Part shown: positions 5,735 to 14,431 of the stretch, one piece after another
Numbering within the stretch: the first letter of the stretch is position 1
Layout of the letters: every line of letters begins with the position of its first letter
DNA from: Candidatus Latescibacterota bacterium
GTDB taxonomy: Bacteria > Latescibacterota > UBA2968 > UBA8231
NCBI GenBank assembly: GCA_003529325.1
Contig: DPVW01000481.1
Location: 1 to 19,991, forward strand
Reading direction: 5' to 3'
DNA length: 19,991 nucleotides
Translations under genes and position numbers: made by a program
The notes under the pieces: model-generated
What the model was told of the DNA's origin: nothing
Database searches by the model: none
The model's input: only the letters and a program-made list of their open reading frames with translations

Positions 5735-8281
5735 TCAAGGTCGTCGCGCCGCGGACCCGAGGGTTTGTGCAAGAGCGCGCAGACCCACCGACCATTCAGA
5801 ATGGCGAGTCGCCAGTGCGTGCAGATACTCGGTGACCCTTTCGGTGGTCCTTTCGGTGGCTCCGAGTTCGTGCAGCCCCCGCGCGGTGCGAGTGACGGCA
5901 TCGAGCGGGCCCGCAGGACTTCCCGCCAGTGTCAGATCCACAGCCCGCTGTAGATGGTGCAAAGCCTGCTCTCGATCGCCAAGGTCGCCAGCTGCCCTCC
6001 CCGCCGCCATCTGCGCGTCGACCTGAGTGTCTGCCAGACTCAAGGACCGCTGCCACAGTGCCAGAGCCGGGGCGGCGGCGCCACGCTCCTGGACGAGTCT
6101 GGCCGCCGGATTCAGCGTCAGCGGTGATTCCCAGATATCTGCCGCCATCAGATACGCACGCTCCGCCAGGTCCTGACGTACAGCTAAGAACTGGGTGCCG
6201 ACGGACAGGTAGGACTTTGCCATGACCTCGCGGTCAACCTCCGTCAAGCCAGTACGTCGCTCCCACCAAAGTTCGAGGATGCGTACCGCTTCGACGACGA
6301 GACCCAAGTCGATGAGACTCGCCGCCGCACCCCAGGGCAACAATGACGCCGCCAGGGATCGATCGTGGACACCGTCCGAGAACGACTCCAGCGACAGTCG
6401 GGCCAACTCGGCCACACCACGGCGTTCGTGAATCCTCGCCTGCAGCAGATGTACCAGGCCAGGCTCAGAGTCACGGGCTTGCGTCAGCCTTGATTCAGCT
6501 TCCTCCAGTTCCCCCTTCTCCATGGCCTGTACGGCGGCGCGAAGATCCACATCGGCGCAACCAGGTAGTTGTGCCGCCGAGTTGCGCCAAGCATCGAAAC
6601 TGGCGCGGTACTGCGATTCGCGCCGCAGAACGTGTACCGCCGGGTGGTCGAAACCCAGAAAGGAGGGCTCCGCCTGATCATCATCAAAAGTCCAGCCAGC
6701 GACCTGCGGATAGACCTTGAAGCGTTGCGCCGCTGCAAAACCAAGATCACCAGCAATGAGCTTGGTGTAGAACGAAGAGAGGACGGGGTAGAGTTCGGGT
6801 GCCGCGGAAAATTGGCGGTAGCGATTGACGTCGGTCACAGCCACCCAGTCGGCCCGCTCCAGTCGCTCCATGAGATAGCTCGCCGCAGCGCCACACGACA
6901 GATACCCGCGGGTGGCAAATACGGTCGTCGTATTCAGATCTAGCTCCCCATACGTGACTGCATCGAAACTGCCACGCATGGAAAATCCGCCCCGTTCGAT
7001 GGCGATCGAAGCACCTTCGGGAACATGATCGTGAATCCAGCGACCCGCAGTGACTCTGGCATCTTCCAGTCGGTAAATTCGGCCGAATGCGACACCATAG
7101 ATCCAGGTATAAAACACACAGGGGATGATGACGACGAGCAGCCAGCGCCGTCGTGCGCAGCAGTCCCAGGCCTCGACGATCATCCGTGCCGCCAACATTC
7201 CCAGAGGGGCCAACATTGGCAGCAGATAACGGACGTGTTTGGTATGCAGATCACCTACCGTCAGAAAAAAAAGGGCACACCAGAGTGCCAGCAGCCGATC
7301 CTGAATGCCGCCGCGGAAGACGGCCCGAACCCATGCCAGCGCCAACAGCAGGGTAAGTGGCCAACCAACACCTTGCGGCCACAGGGCGGTCCAGAAATGC
7401 AGAAAGGAGGTCGTGTGCGTGTCAGCCAGTGACCAGGGCCGCAGGATCTGACCGGTGGCAATGGCCATGGAATACGCGAAGTCATCGGTGCCCGTGGCGC
7501 GCAGCATCGACCCGGGGTCCAGCAGTAGATGTGGCTGCAGGGCGACTACGGTGACCACCGTTGCCAGCGCCGCGTACCAGATTTCCTGGCGCCGGAGTTT
7601 TTGCAGCACACCACGGCAGCCGGAAGCCGAACTGAAGTAGGCCACGGCGAGTACGGCGGCCGTCAGCAGGCCATTGAGGCGGGTGGCGGCGGTGGCACCG
7701 ATCAACAGTCCGGCAAGCACGAATGTCCATGGACCGCTGTCACGCACGCGGATCGCGACACCGAGAGACAACAGCGCCAGCAACGCGAACAGACCGTCCG
7801 CCGTGTAGAAGTGCGCCTGTTGGATTGCCAGTGGGGCGGCACCGACCAGCAGTAGGGCGACCAGCGCCGTCCTCTCTCCCCAGAGGCTGCGAGTCAGCGC
7901 CCACATCACCGCCAATGTCGCCATCGACAGCAGGATCGACAGCACGCGGACCCCTTGCACGGCGAGCCGACTGCCACGCACGCTATCGGTGTCCAGGTCG
8001 CCCTGCTGGAACCAGCCGACGCACTCCAACACGACCCGAGCCAGATACATGGGCAGCATGCCGTATGCAGTCAGAGGTGGCTGTCTCGGATCGTCGAGGG
8101 CCAGTGACGCATGGATCAGCGTCGTCTCGTCTGGATGGAAGTGGTAGAAGGCTGAGGTTTCACCCCGCCGCGCGGCTTCCGGGTGCACGAAGTCGGATTC
8201 ACCCCGATCCCAGCCCGTGATGCGCAGGGCGCAGGCGGCTGTTGCCGTGGCGATGAGCATTGCTCTCACCCACGGGGTCAT
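5735..8281 (-). CDS. GT39-like (PMT_2) membrane glycosyltransferase with C-terminal TPR region
   Basis: An 848-residue integral membrane protein. Residue 1 begins a hydrophobic helix, followed by a loop with FHPDETTLIHASL; D51-E52 matches the catalytic Asp-Glu of GT39/ArnT-type enzymes, which transfer sugars from polyprenyl-phosphate donors on the outer face of the membrane. Roughly ten more hydrophobic helices run to about residue 410. After about residue 415 comes a soluble part, with GRWIHDHVPEGASIAIERGG typical of the periplasmic segment of such proteins. Residues of about 560-830 are alanine/leucine-rich repeating helices (AMEKGELEEAESRL, DLGDREQALHHLQRAVDL) that look like TPRs. The start ATG at 8281 has no clear Shine-Dalgarno, but it overlaps the stop of a small upstream ORF. 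Acceptor and donor are unknown; it could be a glycan-assembly gene within the catabolic run. Confidence 0.83.
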   Translation of the reverse strand: MTPWVRAMLIATATAACALRITGWDRGESDFVHPEAARRGETSAFYHFHPDETTLIHASLALDDPRQPPLTAYGMLPMYLARVVLECVGWFQQGDLDTDSVRGSRLAVQGVRVLSILLSMATLAVMWALTRSLWGERTALVALLLVGAAPLAIQQAHFYTADGLFALLALLSLGVAIRVRDSGPWTFVLAGLLIGATAATRLNGLLTAAVLAVAYFSSASGCRGVLQKLRRQEIWYAALATVVTVVALQPHLLLDPGSMLRATGTDDFAYSMAIATGQILRPWSLADTHTTSFLHFWTALWPQGVGWPLTLLLALAWVRAVFRGGIQDRLLALWCALFFLTVGDLHTKHVRYLLPMLAPLGMLAARMIVEAWDCCARRRWLLVVIIPCVFYTWIYGVAFGRIYRLEDARVTAGRWIHDHVPEGASIAIERGGFSMRGSFDAVTYGELDLNTTTVFATRGYLSCGAAASYLMERLERADWVAVTDVNRYRQFSAAPELYPVLSSFYTKLIAGDLGFAAAQRFKVYPQVAGWTFDDDQAEPSFLGFDHPAVHVLRRESQYRASFDAWRNSAAQLPGCADVDLRAAVQAMEKGELEEAESRLTQARDSEPGLVHLLQARIHERRGVAELARLSLESFSDGVHDRSLAASLLPWGAAASLIDLGLVVEAVRILELWWERRTGLTEVDREVMAKSYLSVGTQFLAVRQDLAERAYLMAADIWESPLTLNPAARLVQERGAAAPALALWQRSLSLADTQVDAQMAAGRAAGDLGDREQALHHLQRAVDLTLAGSPAGPLDAVTRTARGLHELGATERTTERVTEYLHALATRHSEWSVGLRALAQTLGSAARRP

Positions 8282-8376
8282 AGCGTCGACCCGCGCTTCG
8301 CCAGGTGGACCTCGGCCTGCCGCACATCTAACAGCAGCGACTGCTCCAGCAGCTGCAGAGCCAATGCGTTACGCAT
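8278..8376 (-). CDS. Possible 32-residue ORF coupled to the GT39 gene (doubtful)
   Basis: The gap between sulfatase 1 and the GT39 gene contains an ORF starting at ATG 8376 (or in-frame TTG 8394). It ends in TGA at 8280-8278, overlapping the GT39 ATG as ATGA. The peptide is leucine-rich and helical in character (LQLLEQSLLLDV near its middle). From the CTG-CAG-CTG run to the stop, nearly all third codon positions are G or C, as in the flanking genes. No Shine-Dalgarno is visible and I recognise no family. It may be a small translated leader, a relic of a lost gene, or chance. Confidence 0.25.
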   Translation of the reverse strand: MRNALALQLLEQSLLLDVRQAEVHLAKRGSTL

Positions 8377-8399
8377 CAGGAAGCGGCAACTCAAAGCAA

Positions 8400-9896
8400 C
8401 TACAGCGGCGTCGTTCGTGGCCCGCCGCTGGACATGCGGCCGTGCAGGTACGGATCCTCCGCCCTGGGCCAGCGCATGTTGTAGGTGTGGCTGCGGTTGC
8501 GACGATACCCGGCGTTGTAGTACGTGCTGGCTGCCAGCCAGGCGAGCAGTCTCTCGGTCAGCTCCTGGCGTAGGCCTTGATGGGCCTTCGAGTCCCAGAG
8601 GTTGTGCAGTTCGTGTGGATCCTGCTGCAGATCGTACAACTCGCCTGAGATCTGGCCGATGTAGTAGACGAGCTTGTGCGCGCTACTGCGCATCATCACC
8701 TGGTAATTGTCCTCGGCGAAGACGAATTCGCGTGGCACCACCTCGTGTGGTGTTTCCAAGTAGGGCAACAGGGACTGACCCTCCAGATAGGTCGGTACCG
8801 CCACACCCGCCGCCTGCAACAACGTCGGACCGAGATCGACGAGGGAGACGAGATCGTGTACCGACTCGCCCGCGCGCTGTAGTCGCCCACCTCGACCGTC
8901 ACGGATGATCAATGGCACGTGGGTGATGGCATCGTACATCAGCCACTTGTATGCGAGTTGATGATCTCCGAGCAATTCACCGTGGTCGGAGCAGAACACG
9001 AGGATCGTGTCCTCGAGCCAACCACGCTCCTCTAGCGCCTCGAGGACCTCACCGAGTTTTTCGTCTACAGTGGTGATGTTTGCATAGTAGTGTCGGCGCA
9101 TCTCGGCGATGTCGTCGGCGGACGCCCCGTCGAGATCGATGAGAGATTCGTGGTCCGCTTCTGCATGGGTCCTTCGGTGCGCCTTGTGCTGCGGTGGCTT
9201 GTCCTCGAGTTCCCCTGCACGCCAGATCGCTGCCGGCATGGGACGATCGCGGTAGGCCTCAAGATGTCTGGGTAGTGGATCCCAAGGTTCGTGTGGGCCG
9301 GTAAAACCAACCTGCAGAAATAGCGGCCGGTCCCCCTGATGGGCCCGGATCCAGGATACGGCGGCATCGCCGATGAACACGTCGGAATGGAAACGCTCCT
9401 GCAGATGCCACGGCACGCCCTGGTGCTTCTGTTTCCAATCCGGATCAGTCCGGTGTCTGTCGTTGGGCCGTTGCTGGCCGTGGTGGGTGAGAAATCGGCC
9501 CCAATCGTCGTCGGCGCCACCATTGGCATGGGTCTTGTTGGTCGGATTTTCGACGATCATGCGCTCGTGGAAGCCAGCCTTCTCGTCCTGCGGTGTCAGA
9601 TGCATCTTGCCGATGTTGACACACCAGTACCCCGCATCGGCCAGATCCTGCACCCAATTGCGGTGCCCCGCCCAAGGATCAAAACTGTAGACCCCCGTCG
9701 TGTGTGGATACATGCCGGTGAAAATTGCCGCGCGCGACGCGACGCAGGTCGCTCCGGGACAGAAGGCCTGGTGAAAGGAGAGACCTTCGGCGACAAGCCT
9801 GTCCATGGCTGGGGTCACCATGTGCGGTTGCCCCCACGCACCTATTGTATCGGCGCGTTGCTGATCGGTGATGATGAAGATGATATGTGGTGGCAT
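8400..9896 (-). CDS. Sulfatase 1, Cys-type (formylglycine-dependent), no signal peptide
   Basis: A 498-residue S1-family sulfatase that would hydrolyse a sulfate ester. C51 in CVASR (51-55) is the residue converted to formylglycine; the consensus is C/S-x-P/A-x-R. Metal and substrate residues are visible in order: D11 in TDQQR, K97 and H99 in GKMH, H202 in TGPHEPWDP, D304-H305 in SDHGELLGDH, and K317. Overall it resembles the choline-sulfatase/iduronate-sulfatase-like branch. The protein starts directly with the first catalytic strand and has no export signal, so it probably acts in the cytoplasm on imported material. ATG 9896 is forced, because an in-frame TAG lies four codons upstream. It diverges from sulfatase 2 across 99 bp and heads the minus-strand run. 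No formylglycine-generating enzyme is in the window. The sulfated substrate is unknown. Confidence 0.93.
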   Translation of the reverse strand: MPPHIIFIITDQQRADTIGAWGQPHMVTPAMDRLVAEGLSFHQAFCPGATCVASRAAIFTGMYPHTTGVYSFDPWAGHRNWVQDLADAGYWCVNIGKMHLTPQDEKAGFHERMIVENPTNKTHANGGADDDWGRFLTHHGQQRPNDRHRTDPDWKQKHQGVPWHLQERFHSDVFIGDAAVSWIRAHQGDRPLFLQVGFTGPHEPWDPLPRHLEAYRDRPMPAAIWRAGELEDKPPQHKAHRRTHAEADHESLIDLDGASADDIAEMRRHYYANITTVDEKLGEVLEALEERGWLEDTILVFCSDHGELLGDHQLAYKWLMYDAITHVPLIIRDGRGGRLQRAGESVHDLVSLVDLGPTLLQAAGVAVPTYLEGQSLLPYLETPHEVVPREFVFAEDNYQVMMRSSAHKLVYYIGQISGELYDLQQDPHELHNLWDSKAHQGLRQELTERLLAWLAASTYYNAGYRRNRSHTYNMRWPRAEDPYLHGRMSSGGPRTTPL

Positions 9897-9921
9897 GCAG
9901 ATAAACTAACGCGGAAAAGGT

Positions 9922-9973
9922 CTACCTGCCCCCTCGGTGCATTGACCCCGAAGTCACCTCCCCTTTTCTTCGG
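9922..9973 (-). promoter_or_regulatory. Possible leader of sulfatase 1: Shine-Dalgarno in a hairpin loop plus a 6-codon ORF
   Basis: On the minus strand CCGAAG and CTTCGG (complements of 9968-9973 and 9948-9953) can pair. The 14-nt loop is AAAAGGGGAGGTGA, an almost ideal Shine-Dalgarno. It is followed, 13 nt after GGAGGT, by ATG at 9942 and the short frame MHRGGR with a TAG at 9924-9922. Sulfatase 1 itself has no visible Shine-Dalgarno before its ATG at 9896. The arrangement resembles a short upstream ORF or leader, but spacing is long and the hairpin is only 6 bp. Confidence 0.25.
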
Positions 9974-9995
9974 CTCTCTTGTGCGCAGACAACCG

Positions 9996-11318
9996 ATGAA
10001 CCCACCACAGATGAGTAGACGCCAGTGTCTGCTCACACTCGCCACGAGTGCCGCCTCGTTGTCGCTGGCTGGCGCTGTGCCCCTCCGTGCCCGGGCGCGC
10101 CCGAATGTCGTCTTCATCCTTACCGACGACCAGGGAACGGTGGACATGAACTGCTACGGCGCCACGGACCTCATCACGCCCCACATGGATGGGTTGGCGG
10201 CTCAGGGCGTGCGCTTCACGGATTTTTACGTCACTGCCCCCATATGCACCGCCTCCCGAATCTCGCTGCTCACAGGACGCCATTTTCAACGTGCCTATAA
10301 TGCCGGTCTCGGTATTCATGAGTCCGAGACAACGATGGCCGAACTCTTCAGAGGGGCAGGATATCGCACCGGTTTCTTCGGCAAGTGGCACATCGGTGGT
10401 CCCCCTTGGGACCCACAGGGCCAGGGCTTCGACGAATTCGTCGGACATCGTGTCGGCGCCATCGACAACTACTCCCACTACTCGTACTGGTCGGCCGTGC
10501 CACGCCATGCCATGTATCGCGGTCGCGAGCAGTATCGTGAGGATGGTACGTTTTTCCCCGACATCGTTACCCGCGAGTCCATCGATTTCATATCGCGCAG
10601 TCAGGACGACCCATTCTTCCTCTTCGTCTCCTTCAACCAGCCCCACTTTCCACTGCAGCCGGAAGAACGCTTCCTGCGCCAGTATGAACACGTGGAGGGG
10701 GCCCGACGCATTTACGGCGCCGCGGTGAGTTCCGTCGACGACAAGATCGGCCAGATCGTGGCCGCCCTCGACGAACGAGGATTGCGGCAGGACACGATCA
10801 TTGTGCTGATGAGCGACAATGGCCATTCGGTGGAACCTGCCGCCGAGGGAGGGGGCGGCAGCGCCGGTCCTTTCCGTGGTGCCAAAAAGACGCTTTTCGA
10901 AGGTGGCATTCGGGTGCCGTGCATCATCTCCGCACCTGGGCAGATCCCGCAGGGTCAGGTGCGCTCACAGGTGGGATCCGCTATGGACTGGTTGCCAACC
11001 CTGGCGGCCTACAGTGGTGTCGACACAGGGGATCTGGTATTGGACGGACACAATCTTGCGCAGGTAATCGATGCCGATGAGCCGACGCCTCACGCTGCAC
11101 TCCATTGGTTGCTGGCCACCCACTGGGCGATTCGCGAAGGTGACTGGAAGATGGTATCGACGGGGGACGACCTGTTGCTTGCCAATCTGCGCTCAGATCC
11201 CGGCGAGTCGAATAATCTCGCCGCCGAACGACCCGACGTTGTCACACATCTGCAGGGCTTGCACGAGGCCTGGTTGGCGACGGGAATCGAGCCCATCTAC
11301 CAGGCCTATGGCCCTTAA
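9996..11318 (+). CDS. Sulfatase 2, Cys-type, Tat-exported
   Basis: A 440-residue sulfatase. The N-terminus MSRRQCLLTLATSAASLSLAGA resembles a twin-arginine signal: the R-R pair at 8-9 is followed by a hydrophobic stretch and a RARA segment, so export folded across the inner membrane is likely. The catalytic motif is CTASR (84-88), with C84 the formylglycine precursor. D44-D45 in LTDDQG, GKWHIGG and SDNGHS supply the usual metal and substrate residues, and GAKKTLFEGGIRVP is typical of the arylsulfatase A-like branch. ATG 9996 is chosen; ATG 10011 would keep the Tat motif and is possible. The frame stays open to 9339, but that part is antisense to sulfatase 1. It is the first gene of the plus-strand run, 20 nt before the GH88-like gene. 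Substrate unknown. Confidence 0.92.
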   Translation: MNPPQMSRRQCLLTLATSAASLSLAGAVPLRARARPNVVFILTDDQGTVDMNCYGATDLITPHMDGLAAQGVRFTDFYVTAPICTASRISLLTGRHFQRAYNAGLGIHESETTMAELFRGAGYRTGFFGKWHIGGPPWDPQGQGFDEFVGHRVGAIDNYSHYSYWSAVPRHAMYRGREQYREDGTFFPDIVTRESIDFISRSQDDPFFLFVSFNQPHFPLQPEERFLRQYEHVEGARRIYGAAVSSVDDKIGQIVAALDERGLRQDTIIVLMSDNGHSVEPAAEGGGGSAGPFRGAKKTLFEGGIRVPCIISAPGQIPQGQVRSQVGSAMDWLPTLAAYSGVDTGDLVLDGHNLAQVIDADEPTPHAALHWLLATHWAIREGDWKMVSTGDDLLLANLRSDPGESNNLAAERPDVVTHLQGLHEAWLATGIEPIYQAYGP

Positions 11319-11338
11319 ACGACAGTGAGAACCACTCT

Positions 11339-12715
11339 GTGAAGATCGATCGTCGCATCACCCCCGCGAAGTTGCAGCCCGCCATCGACCGCTTCCTCGA
11401 GTTGAGTGCCAGGAAGATCCTATCCATCGATAAATCCTGGGACCCTGTAGATGGCACGCCGGTGTTCACCCAGGCTGGGCGTTACACAACCCGCGGTTGG
11501 ACGGAGTGGACGCAGGGATTTCAGTATGGCTGTGCCATCCTGCAATACGATATGACGGGGGAGGAGAAGTTCCTGCACTTGGGACGCCGCCAGACAGTGG
11601 AGCGCATGGCGCCGCATCTGTCCCATGTGGGCGTACATGACCATGGATTCAACAACCTTTCGACCTATGGCAATCTGCGACGATTGATGCTGGAAGGGCG
11701 GCTTCCACACGACCCTCGTGAACTCGAATTTTATGAGCTCGCCATCAAGGTGTCCGGTGCGGTGCAGGCAGCACGCTGGACACCCACCGCCTACGGTACG
11801 GGGTTCATCCATTCGTTCAACGGACCGCACTCGTTGTTTTCCGACACGATCCGATCGGTTCGCATTCTGGCTCTCGCGCACCGCCTCGGACACGTGCTGA
11901 TGGGTGAAGGGGATCGTGCCATCAACCTTCTTGGCCGCGCTGTCGAACATGCGCAGACGACGTCCCGTTTCAACGTCTACTTCGGCGAAGGCCGTGACAC
12001 CTGGGACCTACCGGGTCGTGTCGTGCATGAGTCGATCTTTAATACGAAGGATGGCAACTACCGATGCGCGAGTACCCAACAGGGGTACTCCGCATTCTCT
12101 ACCTGGACGCGTGGCCTGGCCTGGATCCTCTGTGGTTACGCCGAACAACTGGAATTTTTCCGCACGGTAAAACCCGCTGAGCTCGAACCTTTCGGTGTCA
12201 GCAAGCGCGCTTTCGTCGCCATGATGGAGAAAGCGGCAAGGGCGACGGCAGAATTCCACATCGAAAACAGCTTCGCCGATGGCGTGCCGTTCTGGGATAC
12301 CGGTGCCCCTGGTGTCGCCTCCTTCGGTCGCTACACGACGAAGGCGTCCGATCCATACAATGACGTGGAACCCCTCGACTCCTCTGCCGCCTCGATCTGT
12401 GCCCAGGGACTGCTGCGCCTCGGCAACTACCTGACGAAGAAGGGGGATGTTACCTCCGGGAATCGCTATCGCAGCGCCGGTCTGACAACGGCGGCGGCCC
12501 TGCTCGAGGAGCCCTATCTGTCGACGGCAAGCCGGCACCAGGGCCTCACACTGCACGCCATCTATCACCGGCCCAACAACTGGGACTACATCCCGAAAGG
12601 CCGTCGTCAGCCCTGTGGTGAGTCCGCCATGTGGGGTGACTACCACACGATGGAACTCGTCCACCTCGTGCACCGCGAAGCCGAGGCGGCTCCGTACCCG
12701 ACGTTCTTCCGCTAA
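11339..12715 (+). CDS. GH88-like unsaturated glucuronyl hydrolase
   Basis: A 458-residue (alpha/alpha)6-barrel protein resembling GH88 unsaturated glucuronyl hydrolases, which remove the 4,5-unsaturated uronic acid left at the non-reducing end by polysaccharide lyases. D101 in VHDHGFNN corresponds to the conserved HDLGF Asp (D88 of Bacillus UGL), and D169 in FSDTIRSVRILALAH to the second conserved Asp (D149). FSTWTRGLAWILCGYAE, LDSSAASICAQGLLRLG and SAMWGDYHTMELV are further family landmarks. It is longer than the approximately 380-residue reference enzyme. The start is GTG at 11339. No signal peptide is seen, so it is probably cytoplasmic. It lies 20 nt after sulfatase 2 and 10 nt before the enolase-family gene. 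GH105 is a less likely alternative. Confidence 0.85.
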   Translation: MKIDRRITPAKLQPAIDRFLELSARKILSIDKSWDPVDGTPVFTQAGRYTTRGWTEWTQGFQYGCAILQYDMTGEEKFLHLGRRQTVERMAPHLSHVGVHDHGFNNLSTYGNLRRLMLEGRLPHDPRELEFYELAIKVSGAVQAARWTPTAYGTGFIHSFNGPHSLFSDTIRSVRILALAHRLGHVLMGEGDRAINLLGRAVEHAQTTSRFNVYFGEGRDTWDLPGRVVHESIFNTKDGNYRCASTQQGYSAFSTWTRGLAWILCGYAEQLEFFRTVKPAELEPFGVSKRAFVAMMEKAARATAEFHIENSFADGVPFWDTGAPGVASFGRYTTKASDPYNDVEPLDSSAASICAQGLLRLGNYLTKKGDVTSGNRYRSAGLTTAAALLEEPYLSTASRHQGLTLHAIYHRPNNWDYIPKGRRQPCGESAMWGDYHTMELVHLVHREAEAAPYPTFFR

Positions 12716-12725
12716 AGGAGCCAAC

Positions 12726-13871
12726 ATGAAGATCACCGCCATCAAAACCTTCGTCGCCCGTTTCGGCAACCGGCCTCGAGCGCTGCTGAAGGTAGAGACC
12801 GACGAGGGCCTGTACGGTTGGGGGGAGGCCTATTCCACCGGACCGGATCTGTCGGTGGAACCCGTCGCCGATTATCTGTTCCAGCTCATCGGTGGCCAAG
12901 ACCCACGCCGCATCGAGTACATCATGATGAAGCTGATGCAGGAGTTCCGCTTCCCCCCGGGAGGTGTGGGGCTGCCGGCGATCTCGGCGCTGGATCACGC
13001 CTTGTGGGATATCTCCGGCAAGGCGGCGGGTCTACCCGTATACATGTTGCTCGGTGGCGCCGTCCGCGATCGTGTGCGCGTCTATCGCGGCATCGGCGGC
13101 AGGGATGGCAAGGAGGCAGCAGACCAGGCGCATCGCCTCCACGAAGCCCACGGATTCACCGCCTTCAAGACCGGCCCGTACCAGCTCGACCCGGACGCCA
13201 ATCGCTGGGGCAGGGTTTGTGGCGCCGCCGCCAGATATTTCGAGGAACTGCGCGCCAACACACCGGATGATTGGGAGTTCGCCTTTGACCCCCACGCCAA
13301 GATCTTCGAACCCATTCTCGCCCTGCAATTGGCGGACGCCCTGGCGCCATTCGACCCGTTGTTTTACGAAGAACCCCTGCGTCCCGAGCATATTCCGGCG
13401 TGGAAGCGCTTGCGCGAACAGATGCGGGTACCACTCGCCACCGGGGAGAGCCTCTACGGTCGCTTCGAATTCCTCGACCTGATCGCCGCCAATGGCGCCG
13501 ACATCATCCAGCCCGATGTCTGTATCTGTGGTGGTCTGCTGGAGATGCGCAAAATCGCCGCGATCGCGGAAGCACACTATGTCTCCGTCGCCCCGCACAA
13601 CCCGATGGGTCCCCTGGCGACTGCGGTCAACGTGCATTTCGCCGCAGCAACCTGCAATTTCAAGATCCTCGAATATCTCCTGCCGACCGAAACCGAATGG
13701 AACGAGTGGGTCGACGAGCCGTACATGCCGAAGGACGGCTACCTTGAGTTGCGCCCTGACCGACCCGGTCTCGGCGTCGAGGTCAACGAGGATGCCATCA
13801 CCGACAACGAGTACGTACACTGGCAGAGGACCAGCCCGATTCGCCCGGACGGCTCGACGGGATACATCTAG
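12726..13871 (+). CDS. Enolase-superfamily sugar-acid dehydratase, D-galactonate dehydratase (DgoD)-like
   Basis: A 381-residue mandelate-racemase-subgroup enzyme that abstracts the alpha proton of a sugar acid and removes water to give a 2-keto-3-deoxy acid. Barrel residues in order: K148 in FKTGP, D188 and H190 in FDPHAK, E215/E216 in FYEEPL, E241 in ATGESLYG, D264 in QPDVCICGG and H291 in SVAPHNPMGPLATA. The D-x-H pair and late His match D-galactonate dehydratase, and PGLGVEVNE near the C-terminus is also typical. An excellent Shine-Dalgarno, AAAGGAG at 12714-12720, supports ATG 12726. The frame stays open upstream, but that part overlaps the GH88-like gene. It stands 10 nt after that gene. 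The substrate could be a hexonate or uronate-derived acid; galactonate itself is not shown. Confidence 0.87.
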   Translation: MKITAIKTFVARFGNRPRALLKVETDEGLYGWGEAYSTGPDLSVEPVADYLFQLIGGQDPRRIEYIMMKLMQEFRFPPGGVGLPAISALDHALWDISGKAAGLPVYMLLGGAVRDRVRVYRGIGGRDGKEAADQAHRLHEAHGFTAFKTGPYQLDPDANRWGRVCGAAARYFEELRANTPDDWEFAFDPHAKIFEPILALQLADALAPFDPLFYEEPLRPEHIPAWKRLREQMRVPLATGESLYGRFEFLDLIAANGADIIQPDVCICGGLLEMRKIAAIAEAHYVSVAPHNPMGPLATAVNVHFAAATCNFKILEYLLPTETEWNEWVDEPYMPKDGYLELRPDRPGLGVEVNEDAITDNEYVHWQRTSPIRPDGSTGYI

Positions 13872-13877
13872 TCGGCG

Positions 13878-14417
13878 ATGATCAAGTCAGAAGACAGCAT
13901 CGTCATTCTTATCGACGTGCAGGGCAAATTAGCGGAACTCATGCACGAGAAGGAGCAGCTCAACAAGCAGCTGAAGATCCTGCTGCAAGGGGCACGGATT
14001 CTCGACATCCCCATCCTGTGGCTCGAACAATACCCGCAAGGTCTCGGACCTACCGTGCCGGAGATCGCCGCGGTTATCGATGGCCTCGAGCCCATCGATA
14101 AGACCTGCTTCAGCGCCTGTGGCTCACAGCTGTTCCAGCAGAGACTGCAGGCCAGTGGCCGACACACGGCGATCGTTGCCGGGATCGAGAGTCACGTCTG
14201 TGTCTATCAGACCGCCCGGGACCTGCTCGCGTCGGGATTCACGGTGGAAGTCGTCAGGGACGCCGTGTCTTCACGCACGTTGGCCAACCACCTGGCCGGC
14301 CTCGAGCGCATGAGCCACCTCGGCGCAGGGATCACGACGGTGGAGATGTTGTTGTTCGAGTGGTTACGCGAAGCCGGCTCCCCCGCCTTCAAGGAGGTCT
14401 CCCGGTTGGTTCGTTGA
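13878..14417 (+). CDS. Isochorismatase-like cysteine hydrolase
   Basis: A 179-residue single-domain isochorismatase-fold hydrolase. The catalytic triad is visible: D13 in LIDVQGKLAE, K75 in PIDKTCFSA and C108 in GIESHVCVYQTA. Length and motifs match the YcaC/nicotinamidase-like group, which hydrolyses amides, thioesters or, in other members, a vinyl ether. It begins 6 nt after the dehydratase stop, so it is part of the same transcription unit. Its role in a sugar operon is not obvious; it could act on an acyl or amide derivative, or be a passenger. It converges with the next gene, with stops 14 nt apart. Confidence 0.86.
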   Translation: MIKSEDSIVILIDVQGKLAELMHEKEQLNKQLKILLQGARILDIPILWLEQYPQGLGPTVPEIAAVIDGLEPIDKTCFSACGSQLFQQRLQASGRHTAIVAGIESHVCVYQTARDLLASGFTVEVVRDAVSSRTLANHLAGLERMSHLGAGITTVEMLLFEWLREAGSPAFKEVSRLVR

Positions 14418-14431
14418 ACACTGCCGGTATC

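Noticed and set aside
9339..9995. Upstream extension of the sulfatase 2 frame (659-residue version)
   Set aside because: It is antisense to the N-terminal half of sulfatase 1 and precedes a clear Tat signal; the frame is open only because of G+C-rich codon bias.
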